Source: Bifidobacteriaceae bacterium | GTDB lineage: Bacteria > Actinomycetota > Actinomycetes > Actinomycetales > Bifidobacteriaceae | Length of the DNA stretch: 64,000 bases | Direction of reading: 5' to 3' | Assembly (NCBI GenBank): GCA_022651005.1 | Contig: JALCQD010000002.1 | Location: forward strand, 248,001 to 312,000 | Shown here: piece by piece, positions 42,192 through 51,788 of the stretch | How the letters are laid out: the number at the start of each line of letters is the position of its first letter | Position numbering within the stretch: position 1 is the first letter of the stretch | The notes under the pieces: generated by a model | Database searches by the model: none | Seen by the model: only the letters and a program-made list of their open reading frames with translations | Told to the model about the DNA's origin: nothing | Program-made: the position numbers and the translations under genes

Positions 42192-43404
42192 GGTTTTGGG
42201 TAGGTCCACATATGATTTTGAGACCGTTCCACAGCGGCGCGGTACCGATTCCGTCAAATGGGACGTCGCCGCGGGGGAGCTCCCCATGTGGATTGCCGAC
42301 ATGGATTTTGCTACGGCTCCTGAAGTCATCGATGCCATGAAACGCAAGGTGGAAACGGGGATTTTCGGATACGAGTGGCCGCAGGAAGATTATTTTTCCG
42401 CTGTTTCCGAATGGTATTCAAAGATTCACGGCGTGCACATTCCTACGGAGTGGATGATCTTTTCTACGGGTGTGGTTCCCGCGATCTCGTCGATTGTGCG
42501 ACGGGCCAGCAACGTGGGCGACGACGTGGTGGTGCTCACGCCGGTATACAACATCTTCTACAACTCAATCCTCAACAACGGCCGACACGTACGTGAAGTC
42601 CCTCTCGCCTATGACTCGTCACTTCGCAGGTATTCCATCGATTTCACGACGTTGGAATCCGCCCTTTCTGGAGCCACCACCACGTTGATGATTCTGTGCA
42701 ATCCACAGAATCCGACGGGAAAAGTATGGACTCGAGGGGAATTGTCGCATATCGCCTCGCTGTGTTCTCGGTATGGGGTGACGCTGCTCAGCGACGAGAT
42801 TCACGGGGATTTGGTTCTCGGTGATGAGACCGGAGAGGGGCCAGATTACACACCTATCTCGACGCTCGAACCCGCCTTGGCTGCTGGCACAATCTCAGTA
42901 GTATCGCCGAGCAAGACCTTTAATCTGGCGGCGTTGCATGCGGCCACGGTCATTGTTCCTGAGGAACACCTTCGTGCTCTGGTGAATCGCGGGCTCAACA
43001 CGGATGAGGTGGCCGAACCGAATCTGCTTGCCCTTCCTGGATCGATTGCTGCGTACACCCATGGAGAGCCATGGCTTGCGGCGCTGAAGGGCCAATTGAG
43101 AAGGAACGTGGCCGTGGTACGGGACTTCTTGGAGTCACAGCTTCCGCAGGTTCATCTTGTTGAGGGAGAGTCCACGTACTTGCTGTGGCTCGACTGTGCC
43201 GATGTCGATCTCATGAGTCGAGCCGATATTGCCCATGACTCGTCAAAGCTGGCGTCCCTCATTCGCACCAGCACGGGACTCATTCTCTCTGATGGAGCGC
43301 AATATCGAGGCAATGGGAAAGACTTCTTACGCATGAATATCGCGTGCCCTGAATCTCTGGTACGCGAGGGACTCGCGCGCCTCAAGAAAGCGTTTGTTCA
43401 GTAG
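42178..43404 (+). CDS. MalY/PatB-type aminotransferase (cystathionine beta-lyase-like)
   Basis: A 408-aa PLP-dependent fold-type I enzyme. Features are YDFETVPQRRGTDSVKWD at the N-terminus, MWIADMDFATAPEV, ILCNPQNPTGKVW, LLSDEIHGDLVLG and the PLP lysine in SPSKTFNLA. These are typical of MalY/PatB C-S lyases, which release homocysteine, pyruvate and ammonia from cystathionine. The start is GTG 42178, with GGAGG 6 nt upstream inside the DUF3737 gene. Its 3' end overlaps the opposite pbuX gene by 23 nt. Confidence 0.92.
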   Translation: MSADEVLGRSTYDFETVPQRRGTDSVKWDVAAGELPMWIADMDFATAPEVIDAMKRKVETGIFGYEWPQEDYFSAVSEWYSKIHGVHIPTEWMIFSTGVVPAISSIVRRASNVGDDVVVLTPVYNIFYNSILNNGRHVREVPLAYDSSLRRYSIDFTTLESALSGATTTLMILCNPQNPTGKVWTRGELSHIASLCSRYGVTLLSDEIHGDLVLGDETGEGPDYTPISTLEPALAAGTISVVSPSKTFNLAALHAATVIVPEEHLRALVNRGLNTDEVAEPNLLALPGSIAAYTHGEPWLAALKGQLRRNVAVVRDFLESQLPQVHLVEGESTYLLWLDCADVDLMSRADIAHDSSKLASLIRTSTGLILSDGAQYRGNGKDFLRMNIACPESLVREGLARLKKAFVQ

Positions 43405-44848
43405 GTTCAGTAGTTTCCGATACCGTGGATTCTGCCGCAGACTTTGTATCGTCGGCGTCGGTTGCGGCGGCGGTGTTGTTGTTGTCGTCATCATCGCCGG
43501 TATTGCGCGTCACGAGGAAGTGATCTTCCTTGGGAAGTACAAGGTTGAGGATGACCGCCACGATGAAGCTCATCGCGATGCAGTTGTGCGCGAAGATCGA
43601 CTGGAACATGGCGGGGAACGACGCGAAGATGTCTGATACCTGAGTGAAGCCGATGCCCACCGTCAAAGAGATGGCGGCGATGGTGATGTTGCGCTGGGAG
43701 AAGCCCGCGTCGGCAATCATCTGGAATCCGGAGAGAATGATATTTCCGAACATCATGATGGTGCAGCCGCCCAGAACCGCCTCCGGCAGCGAATTAAACG
43801 TCGCGGAGATGGCGGGCACAAAGCCGGCCAGAATGAGAATTCCTGCACCGCTCGCGATGACCTTGCGATTGACGACTTTCGTCATTGCCACAAGACCCAC
43901 GTTCTGTGCGAAGGAGGTCAGAGGCAGGCAGCCGAAGAGACCGGAGATCGTAGAAATGATGCCGTCGCCGGTGATGGAGCCCGCAAGTTCTTTGTCCGTT
44001 GGTTTGCGTCCCAGCCCCACCTTCGTGAGGGCGGTGGTGTCTCCAATGACCTCGACAGCGCTCACGAGATAGAGCAATGCCATGGAGACGATCGCTCCAG
44101 CGTCAAACTGTGGTGCGAAGGGGAGAAACTTCGGTACGGACACGATCTGGAGGTTTTGGAATCCGGAGAAATCAACTTTTCCCATGAAAAGAGCCACGAC
44201 GTAGCCCACTACGAGACCGAACAATACGGAAAGCTGCTTGGCTGGCCCCTTCATGAGCAGCTGAAAAGCGAGGCAGGCAACGAGGGAAATCAATCCCAGC
44301 GTCATGTTCTGCCATGAACCGAAGTCCTTTGCGCCAGAGCCGCCGCCAAAGGAGGTTGCACCCACAGAGAGTAGCGAGAAGCCGATCGACGTCACCACGA
44401 TGGCTGCCACAATCGGCGGCACGAAGCGTCGCCAATATTTTGCGGTGAGACCGAGGAAGCCCTCGAAAAGTCCTCCGACAATAACAGCGCCGATGACGAC
44501 GTGATAGCCCTGGGACGCGATGAGCGCCACGGTAGCTGTGACGTAGGTGAAGCTGATGCCTGTGACGATGGGAAGCTTTGCTCCCACGCGCCAGATGGGG
44601 AAGAGCTGGACGAGCGTTCCCAACCCTGCAACAAGGAGTGCGTTCTGGATCAGGGCCGCCGATTGCGACGCGTCCATTTTCGCAGCCGCCGCAATGATGA
44701 AGATCGGCGCCAGGTTCGCCACGAACATGGCGAGGACATGCTGAAAGCCGTAAGGGATGCCTCTCCAGAAGGAGATCTTTCCGTTGAGGCTGGTGAGCGC
44801 GTTACCTGTGGACTCCGAATCGGGCGTTGATGCCGCCGAATTGCTCAC
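43382..44848 (-). CDS. pbuX: Xanthine/uracil permease (nucleobase:cation symporter-2)
   Basis: A 488-aa NCS2-family permease with about 14 TM helices. [17 protein letters not shown] is the TM1 signature, [14 protein letters not shown] and [16 protein letters not shown] carry the substrate-binding acids, and the tail is hydrophilic and Asp/Asn/Thr-rich. The start is GTG 44848, overlapping the TGA of xpt (GTGA), so the two are translationally coupled. Xanthine is the likely substrate. Confidence 0.93.
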   Translation of the reverse strand: MSNSAASTPDSESTGNALTSLNGKISFWRGIPYGFQHVLAMFVANLAPIFIIAAAAKMDASQSAALIQNALLVAGLGTLVQLFPIWRVGAKLPIVTGISFTYVTATVALIASQGYHVVIGAVIVGGLFEGFLGLTAKYWRRFVPPIVAAIVVTSIGFSLLSVGATSFGGGSGAKDFGSWQNMTLGLISLVACLAFQLLMKGPAKQLSVLFGLVVGYVVALFMGKVDFSGFQNLQIVSVPKFLPFAPQFDAGAIVSMALLYLVSAVEVIGDTTALTKVGLGRKPTDKELAGSITGDGIISTISGLFGCLPLTSFAQNVGLVAMTKVVNRKVIASGAGILILAGFVPAISATFNSLPEAVLGGCTIMMFGNIILSGFQMIADAGFSQRNITIAAISLTVGIGFTQVSDIFASFPAMFQSIFAHNCIAMSFIVAVILNLVLPKEDHFLVTRNTGDDDDNNNTAAATDADDTKSAAESTVSETTEPTEQTLS

Positions 44849-45423
44849 GCGAAGACGACCTTTCCTTCTTCGGGATCCATCGACTGCACGATGGCGAGTG
44901 ACTGCAAATCGTATCCGGCCTTGCGCAGCTTGTCTCCGCCGCCCTGGAAGCCCTTTTCGATGGCGATGCCGATTCCTTCAACCACGACGCCCGCCTGTTC
45001 GCAAATCTCGATGAGACCCTGCAGCGCTTTGCCGTTGGCCAGGAAGTCGTCAATGAGCAGGACGTGCTCGCCCTTGGTGAGGAAGCGCTTGCCCACAATG
45101 ACGTCGAAGGTCTTCTGCTTGGTAAAGGAATAAATCTTGGTGGTGTATTGCTCACCATCCAAATTGATGGACTGCGTCTTCTTTGCAAAGACCACTGGAA
45201 CGTTGTTGAAGTGCTGTGCAGCGATGCAGGCGATGCCGATTCCCGAAGCCTCAATGGTGAGAATCTTGTCGATGTGCTTGCCCTCGAAGAGACGAGCCCA
45301 TTCGGCTCCCATGTGGTCAAAAAGCGTGATATCGCACTGGTGGTTTAAAAACGAATCAACTTTGAGGACGTCACCAGGCTTCACTGTTCCATCCTTGGCG
45401 ATTCGTTCTTCAAGCTCTTTCAT
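44845..45423 (-). CDS. xpt: Xanthine phosphoribosyltransferase
   Basis: A 192-aa enzyme that makes XMP from xanthine and [27 protein letters not shown] and the PRPP loop [14 protein letters not shown] are typical of Xpt. The start chosen is ATG 45423 ([12 protein letters not shown]). Longer in-frame extension to 45891 reaches into pcrA and is not supported. It is the first gene of the xpt-pbuX operon and diverges from pcrA. Its product XMP is the substrate of GuaA encoded at 17-18.6 kb. Confidence 0.95.
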   Translation of the reverse strand: MKELEERIAKDGTVKPGDVLKVDSFLNHQCDITLFDHMGAEWARLFEGKHIDKILTIEASGIGIACIAAQHFNNVPVVFAKKTQSINLDGEQYTTKIYSFTKQKTFDVIVGKRFLTKGEHVLLIDDFLANGKALQGLIEICEQAGVVVEGIGIAIEKGFQGGGDKLRKAGYDLQSLAIVQSMDPEEGKVVFA

Positions 45424-45591
45424 GCCCGGCTCGACCTTTCTTTGCAGTGCTTTATATGACAGATAGCTTACCAACACGCAAGGGACGAGTAATGGTGCTG
45501 TGTCGCAAGAATTCCGACGAGCCCGTGTGGTACATATGAAGGTCGCGATATAGAGGCATGACGGAGAAGGAATCCAGAGAAAAGAGGAACG

Positions 45592-48300
45592 GTGAGCAAC
45601 GATCCCGACCTGATTCAGCGCTCTGCTGAGGAACTCATTGGCGATCTTAACCCGCAACAGGCGGAAGCTGTGGCCTATCAGGGCCCGGCTCTCCTCATCG
45701 CAGCAGGCGCGGGCTCGGGCAAGACGCGCGTCCTCACGCGTCGCATCGCGTGGATTCTCAGTCAGTTTCATGCCTGGCCGAGCCAGATTCTCGCCATCAC
45801 TTTCACGAACAAGGCCGCTGCCGAGATGCGCACGCGTCTGCAGTCGCTCATCGGTCCCGTTGCTCAGCGCATGTGGGTGTCCACGTTCCACTCGGCATGC
45901 GTGCGGATTCTGCGCCGCGACGGCAAATCCATCGGCCTGAACTCGGGTTTCTCCATCTATGATCAGCAGGATTGCGAGAGACTCGTCAAGCTCATCGCCA
46001 CCAGTCTCAACATCGATATCAAGCGATATACGCCGAGATCGATTCTCGCTAAGATTTCCGATTTCAAGAACAACCTAGAGACGTGGCAGGATCAGCTCAA
46101 GCAGTTTGCCCCAGATTTCAAGCCGGGCATAGTGGGCCAGCAGATGGGGCGAGTGACCTCCGTCGAGGAGATTTACGCGAAGGTGTATGCCGAGTATCAG
46201 CATCGCCTCGCTGCCGCCAACGCCGTTGACTTCGACGACCTCATCGGCCGTACCGTTGAGCTACTGCGCACGGATCCGCTGGTGGCCCAGTACTACCACA
46301 AGAAATTCCGCTACATCTTGGTGGACGAGTACCAGGACACCAATTACGCCCAGTACATGCTCATCCGAGAGCTTGCTGGCTTGGAGGCGACGCCCGGTGC
46401 CTCGAACGGTGCCGCCAGCGCATCCGGCGATGCCGCTGCAGTGATGGACGACGACGGTTTCGCGTCGGAGGTTCAGGCTCGTCCCACCGATCATGCGTGG
46501 GTCACAGTGGTGGGAGACTCCGATCAGTCGATTTACGCTTTCCGTGGCGCCGACATCCGCAATATCCTCGAATTCGAGAAGGATTTCCCGGATGCCAAGA
46601 CGATTCTGCTCGAGCAGAATTATCGTTCCACGCAAACGGTTCTCGATGCCGCGAACGCCGTCATCAGCCTCAATCCCGGGCGCAAACCCAAGAAGCTGTG
46701 GACTGCATTGGGAGCGGGAGATCTCATCACGGGTTATGCCGCCGACAACGCTCAGGGCGAGGCCCAATACGTGGCCACTGAGGCCGCACGCCTTCATGCG
46801 GAGGAGGGCTTCGCCTACTCGGACATGGCTATCATGTACCGTGCCAACGCTCAGTCGCGCTCGCTGGAAGAGGCGCTGGTCAAGTCGCATACTCCATATC
46901 AGATCGTGGGAGGCACACGATTCTATGAACGCGCCGAAATCAAAAACGCTCTGGCGTACTTGCGCGCCATCGTCAATCCCGACGACGACGTGAGCATGCG
47001 CCGCATTCTCAACACCCCAAAGCGCGGACTGGGGGATAAGGCGGAGTTTGCCGCCGCCGCCTACGCCGCCGATCACGGTGTGAGTTTCTGGCAGGGCATC
47101 GAGCACGCGAACGAGCTCGGCCTCGCCACCCGCAGTGCCCACCAAATGGGCGCCTTCCGCGAACTCATCGAATCTCTGCAGCAGCAGAATACCGACAATG
47201 CCAAGCCGAGCGAGATCGTGCGCGCCGTGCTCTCCGAATCCGGGCTCGTATCGGACCTCGAGAACCACACGAGCTCTACCGATCCGGAAGGGCTGCAGAA
47301 CCAAAGCCGGTTGGAGAATCTCGCACAGCTGGAATCAGTGGCCTCCGAATACGAACAGAACACTCCTGACGCCACGCTCGAAGGCTTCCTCGAGACCACA
47401 GCGCTCGTCGCTGACTCTGATCAGCTGCCCGATGCCGATTCCGATTCCGGTCAGATCACACTCATGACGCTGCATACCGCCAAGGGCCTCGAATTCCCGG
47501 TGGTGTTCCTCACCGGCATGGAAGAGGGAACCTTCCCCCATTCCCGCTCGCTCAACGACGAAAAGGAATTAAGCGAGGAGCGACGATTGGCATATGTGGG
47601 CATCACGCGCGCTCGCAAGCGGCTGTACTTGACGCGCGCCGCCGTGCGCACGCAGTGGGGTAGAAGCGAGGAACTGCTGCCCAGCCAGTTCCTGGAAGAC
47701 ATCCCCGACAATCTCATCGACTGGAAACGCAAGGAAACCGGCATCGAACGGATGCGTGCCCGAGATCCCTTCGGCGACTCTGACGACGGCTTTGCCTCAG
47801 ATGGTGGCTTCGGCGGTTTTGCAGACGGTGATGACTTCTCCGGGCACGCGTATGGCTCTGGTGGTTCCTCGTCCTCGTACGGATCCTCCTACGGATCAAA
47901 GTCACGCTCGTATGGTGGCGGATCGTACGGCGGTGGCTCCTCATACGGGTCGTCATACGGCGGTGGTCGTTCGTACGGTGGTTCGTCGCATGGGTCAGGT
48001 TCGGGAGGCGCTTACGCCTCATACAAGGCCAAGAAGGCGGCCGCCAAAAATGGCGGGGGCAAGGTTAAGGTGACGCACCGCTCGGCGGCGGCGAGCACTA
48101 CAGCGGCAACGGCAAAGTCGGCCTCGGGGCTCACTGTGGCAGATTTTGCAGTGGGGGATAAGATTACGCACGATCAGTACGGCTTGGGGACTGTCACCGG
48201 TATCCAGGACAAGGGCGCAAATTCAGTTCTCGAGGTGGATTTCCGGTCCGAGGGCGTCAAGCGGCTCATGATTCGCGTGGCTCCCATCGAGAAGCTGTAA
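45592..48300 (+). CDS. pcrA: UvrD/PcrA-type SF1A DNA helicase
   Basis: A 902-aa 3'-5' DNA helicase in repair and plasmid or replication-fork processing. Walker [13 protein letters not shown], motif Ia [11 protein letters not shown], Walker B DEYQDTN, motif [37 protein letters not shown], and [16 protein letters not shown] are in order. Two unusual stretches: an acidic/Ala-Ser insertion (residues ~265-302) between motifs II and III, and a Gly-Ser-Tyr repeat linker (~residues 750-815) with SSYGSSYGG-type units before the C-terminal Tudor-like domain ([20 protein letters not shown]). The start is GTG with AGAGGAA 3 nt upstream. Confidence 0.95.
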   Translation: MSNDPDLIQRSAEELIGDLNPQQAEAVAYQGPALLIAAGAGSGKTRVLTRRIAWILSQFHAWPSQILAITFTNKAAAEMRTRLQSLIGPVAQRMWVSTFHSACVRILRRDGKSIGLNSGFSIYDQQDCERLVKLIATSLNIDIKRYTPRSILAKISDFKNNLETWQDQLKQFAPDFKPGIVGQQMGRVTSVEEIYAKVYAEYQHRLAAANAVDFDDLIGRTVELLRTDPLVAQYYHKKFRYILVDEYQDTNYAQYMLIRELAGLEATPGASNGAASASGDAAAVMDDDGFASEVQARPTDHAWVTVVGDSDQSIYAFRGADIRNILEFEKDFPDAKTILLEQNYRSTQTVLDAANAVISLNPGRKPKKLWTALGAGDLITGYAADNAQGEAQYVATEAARLHAEEGFAYSDMAIMYRANAQSRSLEEALVKSHTPYQIVGGTRFYERAEIKNALAYLRAIVNPDDDVSMRRILNTPKRGLGDKAEFAAAAYAADHGVSFWQGIEHANELGLATRSAHQMGAFRELIESLQQQNTDNAKPSEIVRAVLSESGLVSDLENHTSSTDPEGLQNQSRLENLAQLESVASEYEQNTPDATLEGFLETTALVADSDQLPDADSDSGQITLMTLHTAKGLEFPVVFLTGMEEGTFPHSRSLNDEKELSEERRLAYVGITRARKRLYLTRAAVRTQWGRSEELLPSQFLEDIPDNLIDWKRKETGIERMRARDPFGDSDDGFASDGGFGGFADGDDFSGHAYGSGGSSSSYGSSYGSKSRSYGGGSYGGGSSYGSSYGGGRSYGGSSHGSGSGGAYASYKAKKAAAKNGGGKVKVTHRSAAASTTAATAKSASGLTVADFAVGDKITHDQYGLGTVTGIQDKGANSVLEVDFRSEGVKRLMIRVAPIEKL

Positions 48301-48569
48301 ACAGAAAAGCTGGAGGTGGCCACTGCCTTCCGACGGCGCTTTGTTTCCGCAGTGGGCTCACTGAGAAGCCACGCAGCAGTGATCCGCACGGTGGTGTAAG
48401 CTATCTCTTTGGTGTCTGCCACAGTGGCAGAACCTATCTGGAGTCTTAGCCCGTCAGCGGTTCGGTAGCGGGGCACTTTCGGGTGTCAGGCTATTTAGCG
48501 TTGGAGAGGCTGACTCGGTGGGATTTTCCCACTTCCGTTCAGATAACGACAGAGTTAGTAAGGATTAAC
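48301..48569 (+). promoter_or_regulatory. pcrA-rpsD spacer and rpsD leader
   Basis: No gene in this 269-nt gap. A hairpin at 48320-48326/48349-48355 may end pcrA transcription. Further on, TCTGCCAC (48415-48422)-A-GTGGCAGA (48424-48431) is a perfect dyad extended by GGT/ACC with one bulge. This lies in the likely 5' leader of rpsD and may be an autoregulatory structure for S4 or a promoter-proximal operator. Confidence 0.4.
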
Positions 48570-49196
48570 ATGACTAACGTTCAGCGTTCGCGTCGTCAGG
48601 TTCGCCTGTCCCGCGCACTGGGTATTGCACTGACGCCCAAGGCTCAGCGCATTTTCGAAAAGCGTCCCTATGCTCCTGGTGAGCATGGCCGCAACCGTCG
48701 TCGCACCGAGTCGGATTACGCCGTTCGTCTGCGCGAGAAGCAGCGTCTGCGTGCCCAGTACGGCATCAGCGAGAAGCAGCTGCGTGCTTCCTACGAAGCA
48801 GCAACTCGCGAGGCTGGCCAGACCGGCAACGCGATGATTCAGGACCTCGAGGTTCGTCTCGACGCCCTCATCCTGCGTTCGGGCTTCGCTCGCACTGTCG
48901 CTCAGGCTCGTCAGTTCGTTGTGCACCGCCACATCATGGTGGACGGCAACATCGTCGATCGCCCCAGCTACCGCGTGCGTCCCGGCCAGACCATTCAGGT
49001 CAAGCCGAAGAGCCAGACTATGGTTCCGTTCCAGATCGCCGCTGAGGGCACGCACCGCGATGTGCTCCCCGCAGTTCCCGGTTATCTCGACGTTGAACTG
49101 ACTCAGCTCAAGGCCACTCTCACGCGCAAGCCTGAGGCCGAGGAAGTTCCGATTCAGATCAACATCCAGTACGTGGTCGAGTTCTACGCACGCTGA
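48570..49196 (+). CDS. rpsD: 30S ribosomal protein S4
   Basis: A 208-aa ribosomal protein S4. It starts MTNVQRSRRQVRLSRALGIA, has EKRPYAPGEHGRNRRR, the S4 RNA-binding domain RLDALILRSGFARTVAQARQ followed by FVVHRHIMVDG, and ends INIQYVVEFYAR. The zinc-binding cysteines of the C+ form are absent, as in the C- variants. AAGGA lies 6 nt before the ATG. It is monocistronic with its own leader and terminator. Confidence 0.97.
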   Translation: MTNVQRSRRQVRLSRALGIALTPKAQRIFEKRPYAPGEHGRNRRRTESDYAVRLREKQRLRAQYGISEKQLRASYEAATREAGQTGNAMIQDLEVRLDALILRSGFARTVAQARQFVVHRHIMVDGNIVDRPSYRVRPGQTIQVKPKSQTMVPFQIAAEGTHRDVLPAVPGYLDVELTQLKATLTRKPEAEEVPIQINIQYVVEFYAR

Positions 49197-49217
49197 TCTG
49201 CAATCTGCAGCTCTTTC

Positions 49218-49258
49218 AAGAACCCCGTGGTTGGCTTCGGCCGCCACGGGGTTCTTTT
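49218..49258 (+). terminator. rpsD terminator
   Basis: A perfect 13-bp stem (49218-49230/49244-49256, AAGAACCCCGTGG) with a small inner TTCG loop and trailing TTTT, 21 nt after the stop. Confidence 0.9.
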
Positions 49259-49352
49259 GTACAGTACTTTTAAAGAACTTATCAACAGCATGTACGATAG
49301 TTGCAGCACATCAACGGCGAAGTGTTGAACGATAAATACAAGGGGTCATACC

Positions 49353-51659
49353 GTGGGAAAACCTATTTATCTCAATCCGAATGAGACTGTCAACAATCGA
49401 GTCAACGATCTCATCTCCAGAATGACTCTGGAAGAGAAAGTCGGGCAGCTGATGCAGCTCGAGGCTCAGCGGGATATGACCGACATCGTGATGAACAAGC
49501 ACGTTGGCTCCATTCTGCATGCGTCACCGTCCAACCTGAAGAAGGCTGCTGGAATGGTGCAAGAGACGCGCCTGAAGATTCCGCTCATCGTCGGTGAAGA
49601 CTGCATTCATGGATACTCGTTTTGGCCTGGCGCCACTATTTTCCCCACGCAGCTGGGGATGGCCGCCACGTGGGACCCGCGCATGGTAGAGCACGTTGCT
49701 CGCGTGACGGCAGAAGAGGTTGCCCCGACAGGAGTGCACTGGACTTTCTCGCCGGTTCTCTGCATTGCACGGGATCTGAGGTGGGGACGAGCGGATGAGA
49801 CTTTTGGTGAGGATCCTTATCTCATCGGAGAATTTGCCAGTGCCATGGTGAGGGGGTACCAGGGTAAGGATTTGCGTGATCCTACGGCAATTCTTGCAAC
49901 AGCAAAACATTTTGCAGGATATTCGGAGACGCAGGGCGGACGCGATGCGTCAGAGGCAGACATCTCGCAACGCAAACTGCGTTCGTGGTTCCTGCCGCCC
50001 TTTGAAAGAGTTGCTAAAGAAGGATGCCGTACGTTCATGTTGGGCTATGAATCGATTGACGGCGTTCCCATCACGGTGAACGATTGGGTGCTCAACGACG
50101 TGCTCCGCGGTGAATGGGGGTACACGGGGACGCTGGTGACGGATTGGGACAACGTCGGGCAGCTGGTTCGGGTCCAGAAATTGCAGCCCGATTTTGCTCA
50201 TGCCGCAGCAGCAGCTGTGAAGGCCGGCAACGATATGGTGATGACAACTCCAGAATTCTTCGACGGAGCTCAAGAGGCCGTGAGACTTGGCCTTATCGAG
50301 GAATCCGATCTTGATGAGTCTGTGGCGCGCTTGTTGAAGTTGAAGTTTGAACTGGGACTTTTTGAGAATCCGCGTGTTCCGGATCCGCAGAGAACGGCAA
50401 CCGAGATTGGGAAGTCCGAGCATACGAAGGCCAATCTCGATGTGGCGCGTCAGTCCTTGGTCTTGTTGCGGAATAATGGCACTTTGCCCTTGTGCTCCGG
50501 GAACGCCTCAGAAGTCAGTAACCACGAGAATGGGAAAAAGATCGCAGTCATCGGGCCACTTGCGGACGATGCCGATTCCCAGCTCGGCGATTGGGCGCAG
50601 GGGTCGGGACAGACGACGTGGATAAAAGAAGCTCCGCGTGACAAGGTCATCACACTGCTCGATGGGTTGCGCGAAGAGATCCCCGATTCGTGGAGCGTGG
50701 CGTATGCGAAAGGCGCTGAAATCCTCCATCTCGAGCCTGATCCCGAGGGAACACAATTTGCGGACGGACAGCCTCGTCCGCAAATTGCGGTGGCTGAGAA
50801 ACCAAACGCTCGACTTCTGGACGAGGCAACGCAAGCGGTGTCGCAAGCCGATGTGAGCATTGTGGCAGTGGGCGATCGCATCGAACTCGTAGGCGAGGGG
50901 AGATCAACGGCGACGCTGGAGCTCTTCGGGGCGCAAATCGATCTCATCAATCATGTGGCAAAGGAGTCAAAGGAACAGGGCACGCCATTCGTGCTCGTGC
51001 TCATGGCGTCGAAGCCCCTGGTGTTGCCTCCCTCTGCGTACGAGGCGGCGGCAATTATCTGGGCGGCGAATCCCGGTATGCAGGGTGGCAGGGCGCTTGC
51101 GGAACTTCTCCTCGGCAAAATCGAGCCCAGCGGACGCCTGCCGATTTCCTTCCCTCGTCACGTTGGTCAGCAGCCGGTGTATTACAACCAGGTACGAGGC
51201 CAGCACGGAACACGGTACGCGGATCTCACTCAGGAACCGGCCTTTGTTTTTGGAGAGGGACTTTCTTATTCGCAGATCGAGTATTCGGAGGTGAAGGTCT
51301 CGAAGGCGGGAGAGTCCAGTGATTCTGTTGAGCCGAGAGCTTTCTCTGTTTCAGATACCATCGCCGCCACGGTGACGCTAAAGAACACGGGCGCCCGCCC
51401 CGTCTTGGAAACGGTGCAGCTGTATGTGAGCGATCTCGTCACTTCGGCGAGTTGGGCAAACAGGGAGCTGAAGGGATTCACTCAGGTCCACGTACCGCCC
51501 TACTCCACAGCGGTGGCAAAGATCCAAGTGCCTGTGTCCGACCTCACGATTGTGAATGCCGCAGGAGAGCGCGTGGTGGAGCCTGGAGAGTTTGACATTC
51601 TTGTTGGGCATTCATCGAAGGACGCTGATTTATTGGCGCAGCGCATCAGAGTGGAATAG
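49353..51659 (+). CDS. Glycoside hydrolase family 3 (beta-glucosidase-like)
   Basis: A 768-aa cytoplasmic GH3 enzyme without signal peptide. The N-terminal (beta/alpha)8 domain has ISRMTLEEKVGQLMQ, RWGRADETFGEDPYL, AKHFAGYSETQGGRD and the nucleophile Asp in LVTDWDNV. The alpha/beta sandwich domain (SLVLLRNNGTLPL onward) and the C-terminal fibronectin III-like domain (VTLKNTGARPVLETVQLYVS) complete the usual architecture. GTG start with AGGGG 7 nt upstream. Substrate may be beta-glucosides or xylosides from plant material. No adjacent sugar transporter is seen. Confidence 0.93.
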   Translation: MGKPIYLNPNETVNNRVNDLISRMTLEEKVGQLMQLEAQRDMTDIVMNKHVGSILHASPSNLKKAAGMVQETRLKIPLIVGEDCIHGYSFWPGATIFPTQLGMAATWDPRMVEHVARVTAEEVAPTGVHWTFSPVLCIARDLRWGRADETFGEDPYLIGEFASAMVRGYQGKDLRDPTAILATAKHFAGYSETQGGRDASEADISQRKLRSWFLPPFERVAKEGCRTFMLGYESIDGVPITVNDWVLNDVLRGEWGYTGTLVTDWDNVGQLVRVQKLQPDFAHAAAAAVKAGNDMVMTTPEFFDGAQEAVRLGLIEESDLDESVARLLKLKFELGLFENPRVPDPQRTATEIGKSEHTKANLDVARQSLVLLRNNGTLPLCSGNASEVSNHENGKKIAVIGPLADDADSQLGDWAQGSGQTTWIKEAPRDKVITLLDGLREEIPDSWSVAYAKGAEILHLEPDPEGTQFADGQPRPQIAVAEKPNARLLDEATQAVSQADVSIVAVGDRIELVGEGRSTATLELFGAQIDLINHVAKESKEQGTPFVLVLMASKPLVLPPSAYEAAAIIWAANPGMQGGRALAELLLGKIEPSGRLPISFPRHVGQQPVYYNQVRGQHGTRYADLTQEPAFVFGEGLSYSQIEYSEVKVSKAGESSDSVEPRAFSVSDTIAATVTLKNTGARPVLETVQLYVSDLVTSASWANRELKGFTQVHVPPYSTAVAKIQVPVSDLTIVNAAGERVVEPGEFDILVGHSSKDADLLAQRIRVE

Positions 51660-51689
51660 TGGAGGAAACACGATACGTGAGCCTTTGCC

Positions 51690-51715
51690 CTAAAGGGCAG
51701 AAGTCTGCCCTTTAG
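51690..51715. terminator. Dyad after the GH3 gene
   Basis: CTAAAGGGCAGA (51690-51701) and TCTGCCCTTTAG (51704-51715) are perfectly complementary over 12 bp with a 2-nt gap. GCCCT-AAAGGGC at 51687-51698 gives an alternative hairpin. No T run; it may be a terminator or an operator. Confidence 0.5.
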
Positions 51716-51720
51716 ACGGT

Positions 51721-51746
51721 CTCGATACTCTCTCATTCTCGATACC
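51721..51746. promoter_or_regulatory. Direct repeats TCTCGATAC upstream of the ABC gene
   Basis: TCTCGATAC occurs at 51721-51729 and 51738-51746, 17 nt apart, about 45 nt before the start of the ABC gene. A response-regulator site is plausible because a NarL-type two-component system is encoded just downstream. Not demonstrated. Confidence 0.4.
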
Positions 51747-51788
51747 TTTTCTGTGTAACAACAAAGAATCACGGAAAAGGCCATCGTA

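Noticed and set aside
45424-45591. Possible purine riboswitch before xpt-pbuX
   Set aside because: The 168-nt divergent gap lacks the conserved purine-aptamer loops and has no terminator hairpin, so control is probably by a protein regulator.
46261-47304. 347-codon frame on the - strand
   Set aside because: It is antisense to pcrA and unsupported.
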